DNA of 10,193 nucleotides from Pseudomonadota bacterium (lineage in GTDB: Bacteria; Pseudomonadota; Alphaproteobacteria; Ferrovibrionales; Ferrovibrionaceae): NCBI GenBank assembly GCA_021793055.1, contig JAJYTL010000095.1, positions 1-10,193 of the forward strand, written 5' to 3'. The translations under genes and the position numbers were made by a program. The notes beneath the pieces are model-generated. The model had not been told where the DNA came from and searched no databases. It worked only from the letters and a program-made list of their open reading frames with translations. Numbering within the stretch: the stretch's first letter is position 1; each line of letters opens with the position of its first letter. Shown here piece after piece: positions 4,691-10,193 of the stretch.

Positions 4691-6927
4691 ACGAGATGAC
4701 CAACAAGTGGATCGGCCGGCGCACGATCCGTCCCGACGGCGCCGAGAAGGTCACCGGGCGCGCCGCCTTCGCGGCCGACACCACCATGCCCGGCATGATC
4801 TGGGGCAAGCTGTTGCGCAGCCCGCACCCGCATGCCCACATCCGCGCGATCAATACCGCGAAGGCCGAGGCCCTTACCGGCGTGAAGGCCGTGGTGACGG
4901 CGCGGGACATCGTCGATTTCCCGGTCGATAAATCGGTCATGCTCGGCATCCAGGACATGCGCTGGATGTGCCGCAACGTCATGGCGCGCGAAAAGGCCCT
5001 GTTCCACGGCCATCCCATCGCCGCCGTCGCCGCCACCACGGCGGAGATCGCGGCCGAGGCCTGCAAACTGATCGAGGTGGATTACGAGGTCCTGCCCTGG
5101 GCCATCGAGATCGACGACGCCCTGAAGCCGGACGCACCGATCCTGCACGACTTCATCCGCTTCGAGGGCAAGCCGTCCAACATCGCCGGCAAGCTTGAGC
5201 ACAAGCTTGGCGATATCGCGGAAGGCTTCGCGAAGGCCGACGTCATCGTCGAGCGCACCTTCACCACCCGGCCAGTGCACCAGGGCTATATCGAGCCGCA
5301 GGCCTGTCTCGTCAGCGTCACCGCCGACGGCAAGGCGACGATCTGGAGCTCCAGCCAGGGGCACTTCATGGTGCGCGCCATGACCTCGATGCTGACCGGC
5401 CTGCCGCAGAGCAGCATCCGCGCCATTCCGGCCGAGATCGGCGGCGGCTTCGGCGGCAAGACCATCATCTACCTGGAGCCGGTCGCGACGATGCTGGCGA
5501 AGAAGTCGGGGCGGCCGGTGAAGATGGTGATGACCCGCGAAGAAGTGATGCGGGCCACCGGCCCGACCTCCGCCTCGAAGAGCACGGTCAAGATCGGCGC
5601 CACCAAGGACGGCCGCATCGTCGCCGCGCAGGGCGCGTTCTACCTGCAGGCCGGTGCCCTGCCCGGCTCGCCGATCCGCGGTTCCGCCGGCTGCGCCTTC
5701 GCACCCTACAATATTCCGAATGTCCTGTCGCAAGGCTTCGACGTCGTCTGCAACCGCTCCAAGGTCACCGCCTATCGGGCGCCGGGCGCGCCGATCGGCG
5801 CCTATCCGGTGGAATGCGTGCTCGACGAGATCGCCGAGAAGCTCGGCATCGACCCGCTCGATCTGCGCTTGAAGAACATCGCCAAAGAAGGCACGAAGGC
5901 GGCGCACGGGCCGGTCTATCCCCGCATCGGATTCGCCGAGACGGTTGCGGCGGCGCGCGCGCATCCGCACTACCAGGCGCCGCTCGGGCCGCATCAGGGC
6001 CGCGGCGTCGCCAGCGGCTTCTGGTTCAACGCCGGCGGCGAATCGAGCGCCCAGGTCAACATCACCGAGGACGGCAATGTCGTCGTCACCACCGGCCATC
6101 CCGATATCGGCGGCTCGCGCGCTTCGATCGCCAATATCACGGCCGAGTTGCTCGGCATCGACTACCGGCGGGTCTCGGTGCTGATCGGCGATACCGCGAG
6201 CATCGGCTTCAGCAATCTGACCGGCGGCAGCCGGGCGCTGTTCGCCTCCTCCATGGTGGTCACGCAGTCGATCGAGAAGGTCATCGCGACGCTGCGCGAG
6301 CGCGCGGCGCAGATCTGGCAGATCGACCCCGAGGCGGTCACTTGGGCTGAGGGCGCGGCGCACCCGGCCGGCAAGAACGCCGGTAACTTCCCGCCGCTCA
6401 CCCTGGCCGAGATCGCCGCCAAGGCAAGCGCGACCGGCGGCCCGATCGGCGCCGGCGTGCAGCTCAACACCACCGGCGCCGAGGGCGGCTTCGCCACCCA
6501 TATTTGTGACGTCGAGGTCGACCTTGAGCTCGGCATCGTCCGAGTGGTGCGCTTCACCGCCTTCCAGGATGCCGGCCGGGCGATCCACCCGAGCTACGTC
6601 GAGGGCCAGATGCAGGGCGGCGTCGCGCAGGGCATCGGCTGGGCGCTCAACGAGGAATACATCTACAACGCCAAGGGACAGGTCGATAACCCGAGCTTCC
6701 TCGACTATCGCATGCCGGTGTGCTCGGACCTGCCGATGATCGACACGGTGATCGTCGAGGTTCCGAACCCGAAGCACCCGCAAGGCGTGCGCGGCGTCGG
6801 CGAGGCTTCGATCGTGCCGCCGTTGGCGGCGATCTCGAACGCCGTCCACAATGCGCTCGGCAAGCGCTTCTACGCCCTGCCTATATCGCCACCGAAGGTG
6901 CTAGCGGCGCTGAAAACGACGGCGTGA
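4687..6927 (+). CDS. Molybdenum hydroxylase large subunit (molybdopterin-binding, CoxL/XdhA-like)
   Basis: The 746-residue catalytic subunit binds molybdopterin cytosine dinucleotide and hydroxylates its substrate with water. The frame is open far upstream, but the real start is the ATG at 4687, overlapping the iron-sulfur subunit stop. The aldehyde oxidase/xanthine dehydrogenase a/b hammerhead domain covers about 20-130. The molybdopterin-binding domain starts near 140. Visible motifs are SSQGHF (222-227), EIGGGFGGK (250-258), the active-site loop AYRAPG (362-367) and the catalytic GVGE (703-706, E706 as general base). The loop lacks AYxCSFR of form I and AYRGAGR of form II CO dehydrogenases, so CO oxidation is unlikely. 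Aromatic, N-heterocyclic or aldehyde substrates are typical of relatives, but none can be assigned. No signal peptide is present. No maturation gene (CoxD/XdhC-like) is in the window. Confidence 0.93.
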   Translation: MNEMTNKWIGRRTIRPDGAEKVTGRAAFAADTTMPGMIWGKLLRSPHPHAHIRAINTAKAEALTGVKAVVTARDIVDFPVDKSVMLGIQDMRWMCRNVMAREKALFHGHPIAAVAATTAEIAAEACKLIEVDYEVLPWAIEIDDALKPDAPILHDFIRFEGKPSNIAGKLEHKLGDIAEGFAKADVIVERTFTTRPVHQGYIEPQACLVSVTADGKATIWSSSQGHFMVRAMTSMLTGLPQSSIRAIPAEIGGGFGGKTIIYLEPVATMLAKKSGRPVKMVMTREEVMRATGPTSASKSTVKIGATKDGRIVAAQGAFYLQAGALPGSPIRGSAGCAFAPYNIPNVLSQGFDVVCNRSKVTAYRAPGAPIGAYPVECVLDEIAEKLGIDPLDLRLKNIAKEGTKAAHGPVYPRIGFAETVAAARAHPHYQAPLGPHQGRGVASGFWFNAGGESSAQVNITEDGNVVVTTGHPDIGGSRASIANITAELLGIDYRRVSVLIGDTASIGFSNLTGGSRALFASSMVVTQSIEKVIATLRERAAQIWQIDPEAVTWAEGAAHPAGKNAGNFPPLTLAEIAAKASATGGPIGAGVQLNTTGAEGGFATHICDVEVDLELGIVRVVRFTAFQDAGRAIHPSYVEGQMQGGVAQGIGWALNEEYIYNAKGQVDNPSFLDYRMPVCSDLPMIDTVIVEVPNPKHPQGVRGVGEASIVPPLAAISNAVHNALGKRFYALPISPPKVLAALKTTA

Positions 6928-6959
6928 TATGGCGCTCACGCCCTGCCCCGCCGCACGGT

Positions 6960-6979
6960 CGCCCGCGGCGGAGCGGGCG
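6960..6979. terminator. Hairpin between convergent genes
   Basis: CGCCCGC (6960-6966) and GCGGGCG (6973-6979) form a perfect 7-bp GC stem with loop GGCGGA. It sits between the stop of the molybdenum hydroxylase large subunit and the end of the tadC-like pseudogene, where a two-way terminator is expected. No T-tract follows on either strand, so function is uncertain. Confidence 0.35.
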
Positions 6980-6980
6980 T

Positions 6981-7855
6981 TCAGCGCAGAAAGACGTCGA
7001 TCAGGCGGAGCGCCGCCGGACCGACGACGATGAGAAGCATCGCCGGCATCATGAAGACCATCATCGGGATGGTCAGAAGCACCGGCAGCTTGTTGGCCCG
7101 CTCCTCGAGCTAGATCAGGGACTCGTTGCGCAGATCCGCCGCGGCCACCCGCAAGGCCTGAACCAGCGGCGTGCTGTAGCGCATGGTTTGGCCGAGCGTG
7201 GTCACCACGGAATGGATGCTCGGCAGATCGATGCGCGCGGCCAGATTCTGTAGAGCCTGATCCCAGCTTGGCAGGATGCGCAAATCCGCCGACATATGAT
7301 CGAGTTCCTCGGCCATTTCGGGCCGGGAACTCCTGAGCTCGGCCGCCGCCCGGGTAATGGCGTCTTCGAGCGAGAGGCCGGCTTCGACGCAGACGACGAG
7401 AAGCTCGAGCGCGTCCGGCAGCGCGATCTCGATCATATTGGTGCGCCGCTTGAGCAGCGCGCGTCCGACCAAATTGGGCAGCAGCCATCCCGCAACGGGA
7501 AAGGCAGCGAGCGTCAAAAGAACCGCCGGGGTCGGCGAAACGGCCGCAGCGCCGAACAGCCAAGCGATGAGCGCCGGCGCCAACAGGGCCTCGCCGCAGC
7601 GCTGAAGGCTCTGATCCAGAGAATGCTGGCGGAAGCGTTTTCCGTCGGCAGGTGCAGTTTCGATGCCTGGCGCAGCAGTTCGCGTTGCCACGGCGGCAGC
7701 GCGTGGCCGGGCCGGACCAGGGCCGCCTCGCGGGCCGCGGCGAGGCGGTATCGGCGCGGCCCACCCGGGGCCTGCGCTTGGCGCCGGCACATGGCACTGC
7801 CCTCTACGCTTCTTGACTTTTCCGCCGGAAGCGCCGATGGTGCGCCGGCTATCAT
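6981..7855 (-). pseudogene. Broken tadC-like gene (type II secretion F-domain protein)
   Basis: TadC-type proteins are inner-membrane platform components of the Flp/Tad pilus. The core matches well: LPDALELLVVCVEAGLSLEDAI, then DLPSIHSVVTTLGQTMRYSTPLVQALR, and after the break EERANKLPVLLTIPMM...LLIVVGPAALRL. Two hydrophobic segments precede the domain and one ends it. Two lesions are visible. A TAG at 7110-7112 cuts the last 42 codons, which continue in frame to TGA at 6981-6983. Near 7618-7621 the N-terminal part (WQRELLRQASKLHLPTENASASIL) is in another frame from the rest; removing one CT of a CTCT restores SASILDQSLQRCGEALLAP. The repaired protein would be about 290 residues, near the family length. 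The upstream boundary at 7855 is approximate. No other tad genes are nearby, so this is probably an orphan relic. Sequencing error or amber read-through remains possible. Confidence 0.75.
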
Positions 7856-8056
7856 TTTCTCGTAATCGCGCGGGGCGCTCGGAAACGCCGGGCCATCGGC
7901 CCAGCCTGAAGCGCCCGCATTTCGAGATCATCCCCTGATAGATGCCAAGGCACCTCGTCGCGCGCGAGGCAGGCCACAACGCAAACGGGCCCCTTTGTCA
8001 CGCGGAACAGACCGCGGAGGCGCCCGTCGCTTGCTTATTGAGAAAGTCAGACACAC

Positions 8057-9388
8057 GTGACTCATTCTTTTGCCGATCTCGCCCTCATCGAGCCGCTGCA
8101 ACGCGCCATCCGGGCCGAGAACTACCGGACACCGACTCCGATCCAGGCGCAGGCGATTCCGCATCTCCTTGCCGGCCGCGATCTCCTCGGCATCGCCCAG
8201 ACGGGCACCGGCAAGACCGCGGCCTTCGCATTGCCGATCCTGCAGCGGCTTGGCGCCGTGCGCATGAATCCGCCGCGAAATTCGACCCGCGCCCTGATCC
8301 TCACCCCGACCCGCGAGCTCGCGGTCCAGATCGCCGAGAGCTTCCAGAGCTACGGCCGCCACATGGCCCTTCGCACTGCCGTAATCTTCGGTGGCGTGCC
8401 GCAGCGGCCGCAGGTGCAGACGCTGGCCCGCGGCGTCGATATCCTGGTGGCAACGCCGGGCCGCCTCCTCGATCTCATGCAGCAGGGCTACCTGCGCCTC
8501 AGCGAACTCTCGATCTTCGTCTTGGATGAGGCCGATCGCATGCTCGACATGGGCTTTATCCATGACGTCAAGCGGGTCGTGGCCACGCTGCCCAAGACGC
8601 GCCAGACGCTGTTCTTCTCCGCCACCATGCCGGCGCCGATCGCCGAGCTTGCCGGCGGCATCCTGAGCGATCCGGTACGGGTCACCGTGACCCCGGCCGC
8701 GACCACGGTCGAGCGCATCGACCAGCGGGTCTATTTCCTGGAGAAGGACAACAAGCCGGCGCTCCTGATCCAGCTTCTGAAAGACCCGGCGCTGCTCCGC
8801 ACGCTGGTCTTCTCGCGCACCAAACATGGCGCCGACCGCATCACCCGGCTGTTGGACAAGGCCGGCATCGTCGCCCGCGCGATCCATGGCAACAAGTCGC
8901 AGACCCAGCGCCAGCGGGCGCTGGCCGATTTCCGCGACGGCCGCGCCCGGGTTCTGGTCGCGACCGATATCGCGGCCCGCGGCATCGACATCGACGGCAT
9001 CAGCCATGTGGTGAATTTCGATCTGCCGGAGGTTCCGGAGACCTATGTCCACCGCATCGGTCGCACCGCCCGGGCCGGCGCCGACGGCATCGCCCTCGCG
9101 TTCTGCGACGGCAGCGAACGACCGCTCTTGCGCGAGATCGAGAAGGTCACGCGGCGGGGCCTCGCGGTGGTCGCCGATCATCCGTTCCACGCCGCCGCCT
9201 CGGCCGCCGCCCATTCAGCGGGCGCCAAGCCCGGCCGCCCGTCGCGACCGCACCGCGGCGCGCACAAGCGGCCCGAGGCCGGTAACGGTCACAGCCAGGG
9301 GCAAAGTCAAGGGCAGAAGCGCCCGAACGGCAACGGTCGCCGGCGGCGCCATAGCGGCGCCAAGCCGACGCAAGCGGCCTTGGCCTAA
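8057..9388 (+). CDS. DEAD-box RNA helicase, RhlE-like
   Basis: This 443-residue ATP-dependent RNA helicase probably remodels ribosomal or mRNA structure. All core motifs are present: Q motif (FADLALIEPLQ...PTPIQ, 5-30), I AQTGTGKT (47-54), Ia PTREL (84-88), Ib TPGRLLD (133-139), II DEAD (157-160), III SAT (188-190), V VATDIAARGIDI (301-312) and VI HRIGRTARAG (332-341). After about residue 375 comes a low-complexity basic tail rich in Ala, Gly, Gln, Arg and His (HSQGQSQGQKRPNGNGRRRRH), typical of RhlE-type proteins and likely to bind RNA nonspecifically. The start is a GTG with MTHSFADL placing the Q motif at the usual distance. The ribosome-binding site is weak (GAGAAAG about 10 bp upstream). 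The roughly 200-bp leader upstream has no gene. A strong hairpin follows 33 bp after the stop. The exact subfamily is inferred from tail and motifs. Confidence 0.93.
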   Translation: MTHSFADLALIEPLQRAIRAENYRTPTPIQAQAIPHLLAGRDLLGIAQTGTGKTAAFALPILQRLGAVRMNPPRNSTRALILTPTRELAVQIAESFQSYGRHMALRTAVIFGGVPQRPQVQTLARGVDILVATPGRLLDLMQQGYLRLSELSIFVLDEADRMLDMGFIHDVKRVVATLPKTRQTLFFSATMPAPIAELAGGILSDPVRVTVTPAATTVERIDQRVYFLEKDNKPALLIQLLKDPALLRTLVFSRTKHGADRITRLLDKAGIVARAIHGNKSQTQRQRALADFRDGRARVLVATDIAARGIDIDGISHVVNFDLPEVPETYVHRIGRTARAGADGIALAFCDGSERPLLREIEKVTRRGLAVVADHPFHAAASAAAHSAGAKPGRPSRPHRGAHKRPEAGNGHSQGQSQGQKRPNGNGRRRRHSGAKPTQAALA

Positions 9389-9420
9389 GCAGAGCTAAAG
9401 AGCGCCGTCATGGCGAACAG

Positions 9421-9449
9421 CGCCTCGCCGCCGCGCCGGCGGCGAGGCG
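9421..9449. terminator. 13-bp-stem hairpin, likely shared terminator
   Basis: CGCCTCGCCGCCG (9421-9433) pairs perfectly with CGGCGGCGAGGCG (9437-9449) around loop CGC. It lies between the stops of the convergent helicase (9388) and biotin carrier (9453) genes, starting 3 bp from the latter's stop. Position and stem strength support a two-way terminator. The lack of a T-tract means it may act as a transcript-end stabiliser rather than a classical intrinsic terminator. Confidence 0.6.
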
Positions 9450-9452
9450 GCA

Positions 9453-9674
9453 TCAACTCTCGATCTCCGCGAGAATCTGACCTTCGCTCACGTCATCGTT
9501 CTCGGCGACGCGAATCGCGGCCACCGTTCCCGCCTTCGGCGCCACCACCGGGATTTCCGTCTTCATCGATTCGAGGATGAGGATCGCATCGTCTGCCGCG
9601 ACCTGCTCGCCAACCTGAACCTCGATCTTCCACACCCGGCCCGCGATGTGAGCCTTGACGTCGCCTGCGGCCAT
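9453..9674 (-). CDS. Small biotin carboxyl carrier protein (biotinyl domain)
   Basis: The 73-residue protein is a single biotinyl/lipoyl domain. ESMKTE at 35-40 places the biotinylated lysine at K38. The residue before the MK is S rather than the commoner A of EAMKM, which is tolerated in small carriers. Flanking strands (VKAHIAGRVWKIEVQVGEQV and VVAPKAGTVAAIRVAENDDV...GQILAEIE) complete the fold. The start at 9674 is chosen over an upstream in-frame ATG at 9746 because GGGGGAG lies 4 bp before it and because the fold begins there. It has no Ala/Pro linker like AccB and so is a stand-alone carrier. It diverges from a carboxyltransferase gene, suggesting it carries carboxybiotin for that enzyme. 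No biotin carboxylase gene is in view. Confidence 0.88.
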   Translation of the reverse strand: MAAGDVKAHIAGRVWKIEVQVGEQVAADDAILILESMKTEIPVVAPKAGTVAAIRVAENDDVSEGQILAEIES

Positions 9675-9717
9675 CGTCTCCCCCGAGTTCGCTGCCGCGC
9701 GACCGCGCGGCCCGATC

Positions 9718-9746
9718 AGTAGGGGATGCGTGTTGTCGATTGTCAA
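9718..9746 (-). promoter_or_regulatory. Candidate promoter for the biotin carrier gene
   Basis: On the minus strand a perfect TTGACA (9746-9741) is followed after 17 bp by CCTACT (9723-9718), which matches only 3 of 6 positions. The -35 is convincing; the -10 is weak, as is common in GC-rich alphaproteobacteria. An imperfect palindrome GTTGTCGATTGTCAAC (9732-9747) covers the -35 and might be an operator. Confidence 0.35.
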
Positions 9747-9796
9747 CGGCGTTGCTACCGTCGAGGCGGGGACACGCTCTGACCATCGGGGAAACC

Positions 9797-10193
9797 ATGA
9801 CCTGGCAGCCGGAAATCGACGAACTGAAGACGCGCGAAGCGCTGGCCCGCGAGATGGGCGGCCCGGACAAGGTGCAGCGCCAGCACGACAACGGCAAGCT
9901 CACCGTGCGCGAGCGCATCGCCGGGCTGCTCGATCCCGGCTCGTTCCACGAGATCGGCGCGCTGGCCGGCAAGGCGAGCTATGACGAGAGCGGCAACCTG
10001 ATTCAATTCATGCCGGCCAATTTCGTCTTCGGACGGCGCCGCATCGACAGCCCGCCGGTCGTCGTCCGCGGCGACGACTTCACCGTGCGGGGCGGCGCGG
10101 CCGATGCCGCGATCCGCGGCAAGCAGGTGATGAGCGAGCAGATGGCGAACGAGTTGCGCCTGCCGCTTGTTCGCCTTATCGACGGCACCGGCG
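9797..10193 (+). CDS. Acyl-CoA carboxylase carboxyltransferase subunit (3' end outside window)
   Basis: The first 132 codons of a carboxyltransferase of the PccB/MccB family are present, an enzyme that moves CO2 from carboxybiotin to an acyl-CoA. The N-terminus contains GGPDKVQRQHDNGKLTVRER (residues 21-40), IAGLLDPGSFHEIG, VVVRGDDFTVRGGAAD and LRLPLVRLIDGTG, in the order seen in this family. The last stretch enters the acyl-CoA-binding core. Family members are about 510-540 residues, so roughly three quarters is missing. The ATG at 9797 has GGGGAA 5 bp upstream. It is divergent from the small biotin carrier gene across 122 bp. The substrate (propionyl-, methylcrotonyl- or another acyl-CoA) cannot be told from this part. 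Confidence 0.88.
   Translation, partial: MTWQPEIDELKTREALAREMGGPDKVQRQHDNGKLTVRERIAGLLDPGSFHEIGALAGKASYDESGNLIQFMPANFVFGRRRIDSPPVVVRGDDFTVRGGAADAAIRGKQVMSEQMANELRLPLVRLIDGTG

Noticed and set aside
4627..6849. Very long minus-strand open frame (740 codons) opposite the molybdenum hydroxylase large subunit
   Set aside because: It is a mirror of the high-GC codon use of the real gene. The product is Arg/Asp/Gly-rich low complexity without domains, while the plus strand has all family motifs.
6901..7797. 298-codon minus-strand frame over the tadC-like region
   Set aside because: It is the third frame and gives Arg/Ala-rich sequence without F-domain motifs, which lie in the other two frames.
7928..8056. 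Cold-shock-type or riboswitch leader upstream of the helicase
   Set aside because: I could not find a convincing conserved structure or promoter; a long leader is only suggested by the empty space.
7942..8529. Plus-strand frame starting ahead of the helicase
   Set aside because: It overlaps the helicase N-terminus in another frame and has no domain; the helicase Q motif and AQTGTGKT define the real frame.

Overview
The window looks like chromosomal DNA from a high-GC alphaproteobacterium, possibly of the Rhodospirillales type. This rests on strong G/C preference at third codon positions, the molybdenum-hydroxylase and acyl-CoA carboxylase gene types, and an IS1595-type transposase. The assignment is an inference, because no rRNA or other marker gene is present.

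The left third (about 1-3130) is an accessory segment of visibly lower and uneven GC. It holds the tail of an unidentified gene, a DUF4760-like membrane-anchored protein, an IS1595-family transposase, a small DUF6471-like putative regulator facing away from the transposase, and a two-gene minus-strand operon of unknown function (an acidic/basic small protein, then a protein with two membrane segments). The 111-bp gap between transposase and regulator is dense. It carries three copies of a 16-bp near-palindromic motif laid over overlapping divergent promoters and over the transposase ribosome-binding site, so the regulator may control both itself and the transposase. The segment ends near a perfect 24-bp-arm inverted repeat (3071-3124).

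The middle (3335-6927) is a three-gene plus-strand operon for a cytoplasmic molybdenum hydroxylase of the xanthine dehydrogenase/CO dehydrogenase superfamily: FAD subunit, two-[2Fe-2S] subunit and molybdopterin subunit. The genes are tightly packed (3-bp gap, then an ATGA overlap). The active-site loop reads AYRAPG, not the CO dehydrogenase form I or form II signatures, so the substrate is probably an organic molecule and is unknown.

The right third has a broken tadC-like (type II secretion F-domain) gene on the minus strand with an apparent 2-bp slip and an in-frame amber codon. It is followed by an RhlE-like DEAD-box RNA helicase on the plus strand. A strong 13-bp-stem hairpin then separates the helicase from a convergent 73-residue biotin carrier protein. 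Divergent from the carrier is the start of an acyl-CoA carboxylase carboxyltransferase gene that runs off the window, so carrier and carboxyltransferase probably belong to the same carboxylase.

Gene-free stretches: 638-829 holds short repeats, a mini-ORF and a hairpin. The stretch 2944-3334 holds the long palindrome and otherwise nothing I recognise. The stretch 7856-8056 is the leader of the helicase, where I see no convincing promoter.
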